Assembly (NCBI RefSeq): GCF_003075035.1 | Contig: NZ_QCZE01000001.1 | Location: 878,187 to 942,186, forward strand | Direction: 5' to 3' | Length of the DNA stretch: 64,000 nucleotides | DNA from: Zobellella maritima | Lineage (GTDB): Bacteria > Pseudomonadota > Gammaproteobacteria > Enterobacterales > Aeromonadaceae | Part shown: in pieces, positions 62,981 to 64,000 of the stretch | How the letters are laid out: every line of letters begins with the position of its first letter | Numbering within the stretch: position 1 is the stretch's first letter | The notes under the pieces: model-generated | What the model was told of the DNA's origin: nothing | The model's database searches: none | The model's input: only the letters and a program-made list of their open reading frames with translations | Program-made: the position numbers and the translations under genes

Positions 62981-64000
62981 ATGATAAAAGAGCAAGTAAC
63001 CGCCAGACTTGAGCAGTTTAAACCTGAACACTGGCAAAAAGATCCGGTGAGTGCCGGTTTTGTACGGGCCATCGACATGGCCGACGGCGTACTGGGTATT
63101 CGCCTGGTCCTGCCCTTTGCCGACAGCGCGGTACTCGACAGCTTCAAGAGCCTGGATGCCGAGTTGTGTCGCCTGAGCGGGGCTCATGCGGTTAACTGGG
63201 AGCTGCGTATCGATGTTGCCACCCTGGCTCGGGCCAACGAAGCCCAGGGAATTGGCGGGGTACGCAATATCATAGCGGTGTCGTCCGGCAAGGGTGGGGT
63301 CGGCAAATCGACCACCGCCGTCAACCTGGCCCTGGCGCTTAAACGCCAGGGCGCGCGGGTCGGCCTGCTCGATGCCGATATCTATGGTCCTTCCGTCCCC
63401 ATGATGCTGGGAGTGAGTGATGCCAAGCCCCAGAGCGAAGACGGCAAGACCATGACTCCGATCCAGGCCCATGGGCTGGTGGCCAACAGCATCGGCTTCC
63501 TGGTCGGTGCCAATGACGCCACCGTCTGGCGCGGTCCCATGGCCAGCAAGGCGCTGACCCAGATCCTGCGGGAGACCCGCTGGGGTGAGCTCGACTACCT
63601 GGTGGTCGATCTGCCGCCGGGGACCGGTGACATCCAGATCACCATTTCCCAACAGGTGCCGACCACAGGCGCGCTGGTGGTGACCACACCGCAAAACGTG
63701 GCCCTGGCCGATGCCGTCAAGGGCATCAACATGTTCGGCAAGGTGAATATTCCGGTACTGGGGGTGATCGAAAACATGAGTTACCACCAGTGCAGCCGGT
63801 GCGGTCATCAGGAAGCCCTGTTCGGGGAAGGTGGCGGAGCCCGGGTTGCCGGTGAACAGCAGGTCGCCCTGCTCGGCCGTCTGCCACTGGATGTGAATAT
63901 CTGCCGGCATATGGATCAGGGGACGCCGACCCTGGTGGCGGACCCGGATGGTCATATAGCCCAGGCCTATCTGGATATTGCCGCCCGGGTGGCGGCGGGG
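62981..64000 (+). CDS. apbC: Iron-sulfur carrier ApbC/Mrp (3' end cut by window edge)
   Basis: 340 residues are visible and the frame is still open at the last base, so the gene is partial. An N-terminal MIP18-like/DUF59 segment of about 90 residues precedes the ParA-like ATPase. The deviant Walker A is SSGKGGVGKSTTAVNLA near residue 107. DADIYGPSVPMML, VDLPPGTGDIQ and the CSRC pair (about residues 271-274), used to bind the transferred [4Fe-4S] cluster, are all present. Divergent from metG. Confidence 0.95.
   Translation, partial: MIKEQVTARLEQFKPEHWQKDPVSAGFVRAIDMADGVLGIRLVLPFADSAVLDSFKSLDAELCRLSGAHAVNWELRIDVATLARANEAQGIGGVRNIIAVSSGKGGVGKSTTAVNLALALKRQGARVGLLDADIYGPSVPMMLGVSDAKPQSEDGKTMTPIQAHGLVANSIGFLVGANDATVWRGPMASKALTQILRETRWGELDYLVVDLPPGTGDIQITISQQVPTTGALVVTTPQNVALADAVKGINMFGKVNIPVLGVIENMSYHQCSRCGHQEALFGEGGGARVAGEQQVALLGRLPLDVNICRHMDQGTPTLVADPDGHIAQAYLDIAARVAAG

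Overview
The window is a chromosomal segment of a GC-rich Gammaproteobacterium. Its gene order follows the E. coli chromosome in several blocks: ybaN-apt-dnaX-ybaB-recR-htpG-adk-hemH, selD-mnmH, rlmI/yccX, pabB-nudL-sdaA, and metG/mrp. A complete ectoine operon (ectA-ectB-ectC-ask) points to a salt-adapted, probably marine organism. My best guess is an Aeromonadales member near Oceanimonas, Oceanisphaera or Zobellella. That placement is inferred from protein character and synteny only.

Layout. 1-2.2 kb: a terminator from an upstream gene, a DksA-type zinc finger protein, dusC and ybaN. 2.2-13.5 kb: the apt-dnaX-ybaB-recR-htpG-adk-hemH backbone. It is interrupted by a 17-copy heptamer repeat, a small HExxH lipoprotein and an exported YtcJ-type amidohydrolase. 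dnaX carries a textbook programmed -1 frameshift site, and htpG has a clear sigma-32 promoter. 13.5-21.3 kb: SOS-boxed sulA-like gene, DUF4250 gene, tpm, grxB, cdd, a MetF-like gene, lrgAB, sbcB, maoP and a cold-shock gene. 21.6-25.6 kb: the ectoine operon. 25.8-36.8 kb: ppiC, ybjD-like OLD nuclease, two membrane proteins, slyB, an uncatalogued 27-codon gene with its own promoter, a LuxR-type regulator, hrpA and rplY.

36.9-43.9 kb is an accessory island with lower and uneven GC. It holds a decayed ORF, an SDR oxidoreductase, a YnfA-type protein, an AraC regulator facing a LysE exporter, a GDCC-motif zinc-ribbon protein with a shortened MerF, an IS4-type transposase remnant, a VOC protein, an unknown repeat-containing membrane protein and a DUF2938 protein behind a 19-bp-spacer MerR-type promoter. 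At least two, perhaps three, attC-like imperfect palindromes overlap cassette stop codons. No integron integrase is present, so I read part of this island as a relic gene-cassette cluster lacking an integrase. This is the most unusual part of the window.

43.9-64 kb returns to mostly core genes: FMN reductase, gamma-glutamylcyclotransferase-like protein, PAP2 phosphatase, an unknown 3-TM protein, RIO kinase, SLC13 permease, Tat-exported dienelactone hydrolase, ycbL, mnmH, selD, rlmI, yccX, class I fumarase, pabB, nudL, sdaA, metG, and a 3'-truncated apbC/mrp at the window edge. Short GC-rich palindromic REP-like elements recur in at least eight intergenic gaps. No rRNA, tRNA, CRISPR array or complete insertion sequence was seen.
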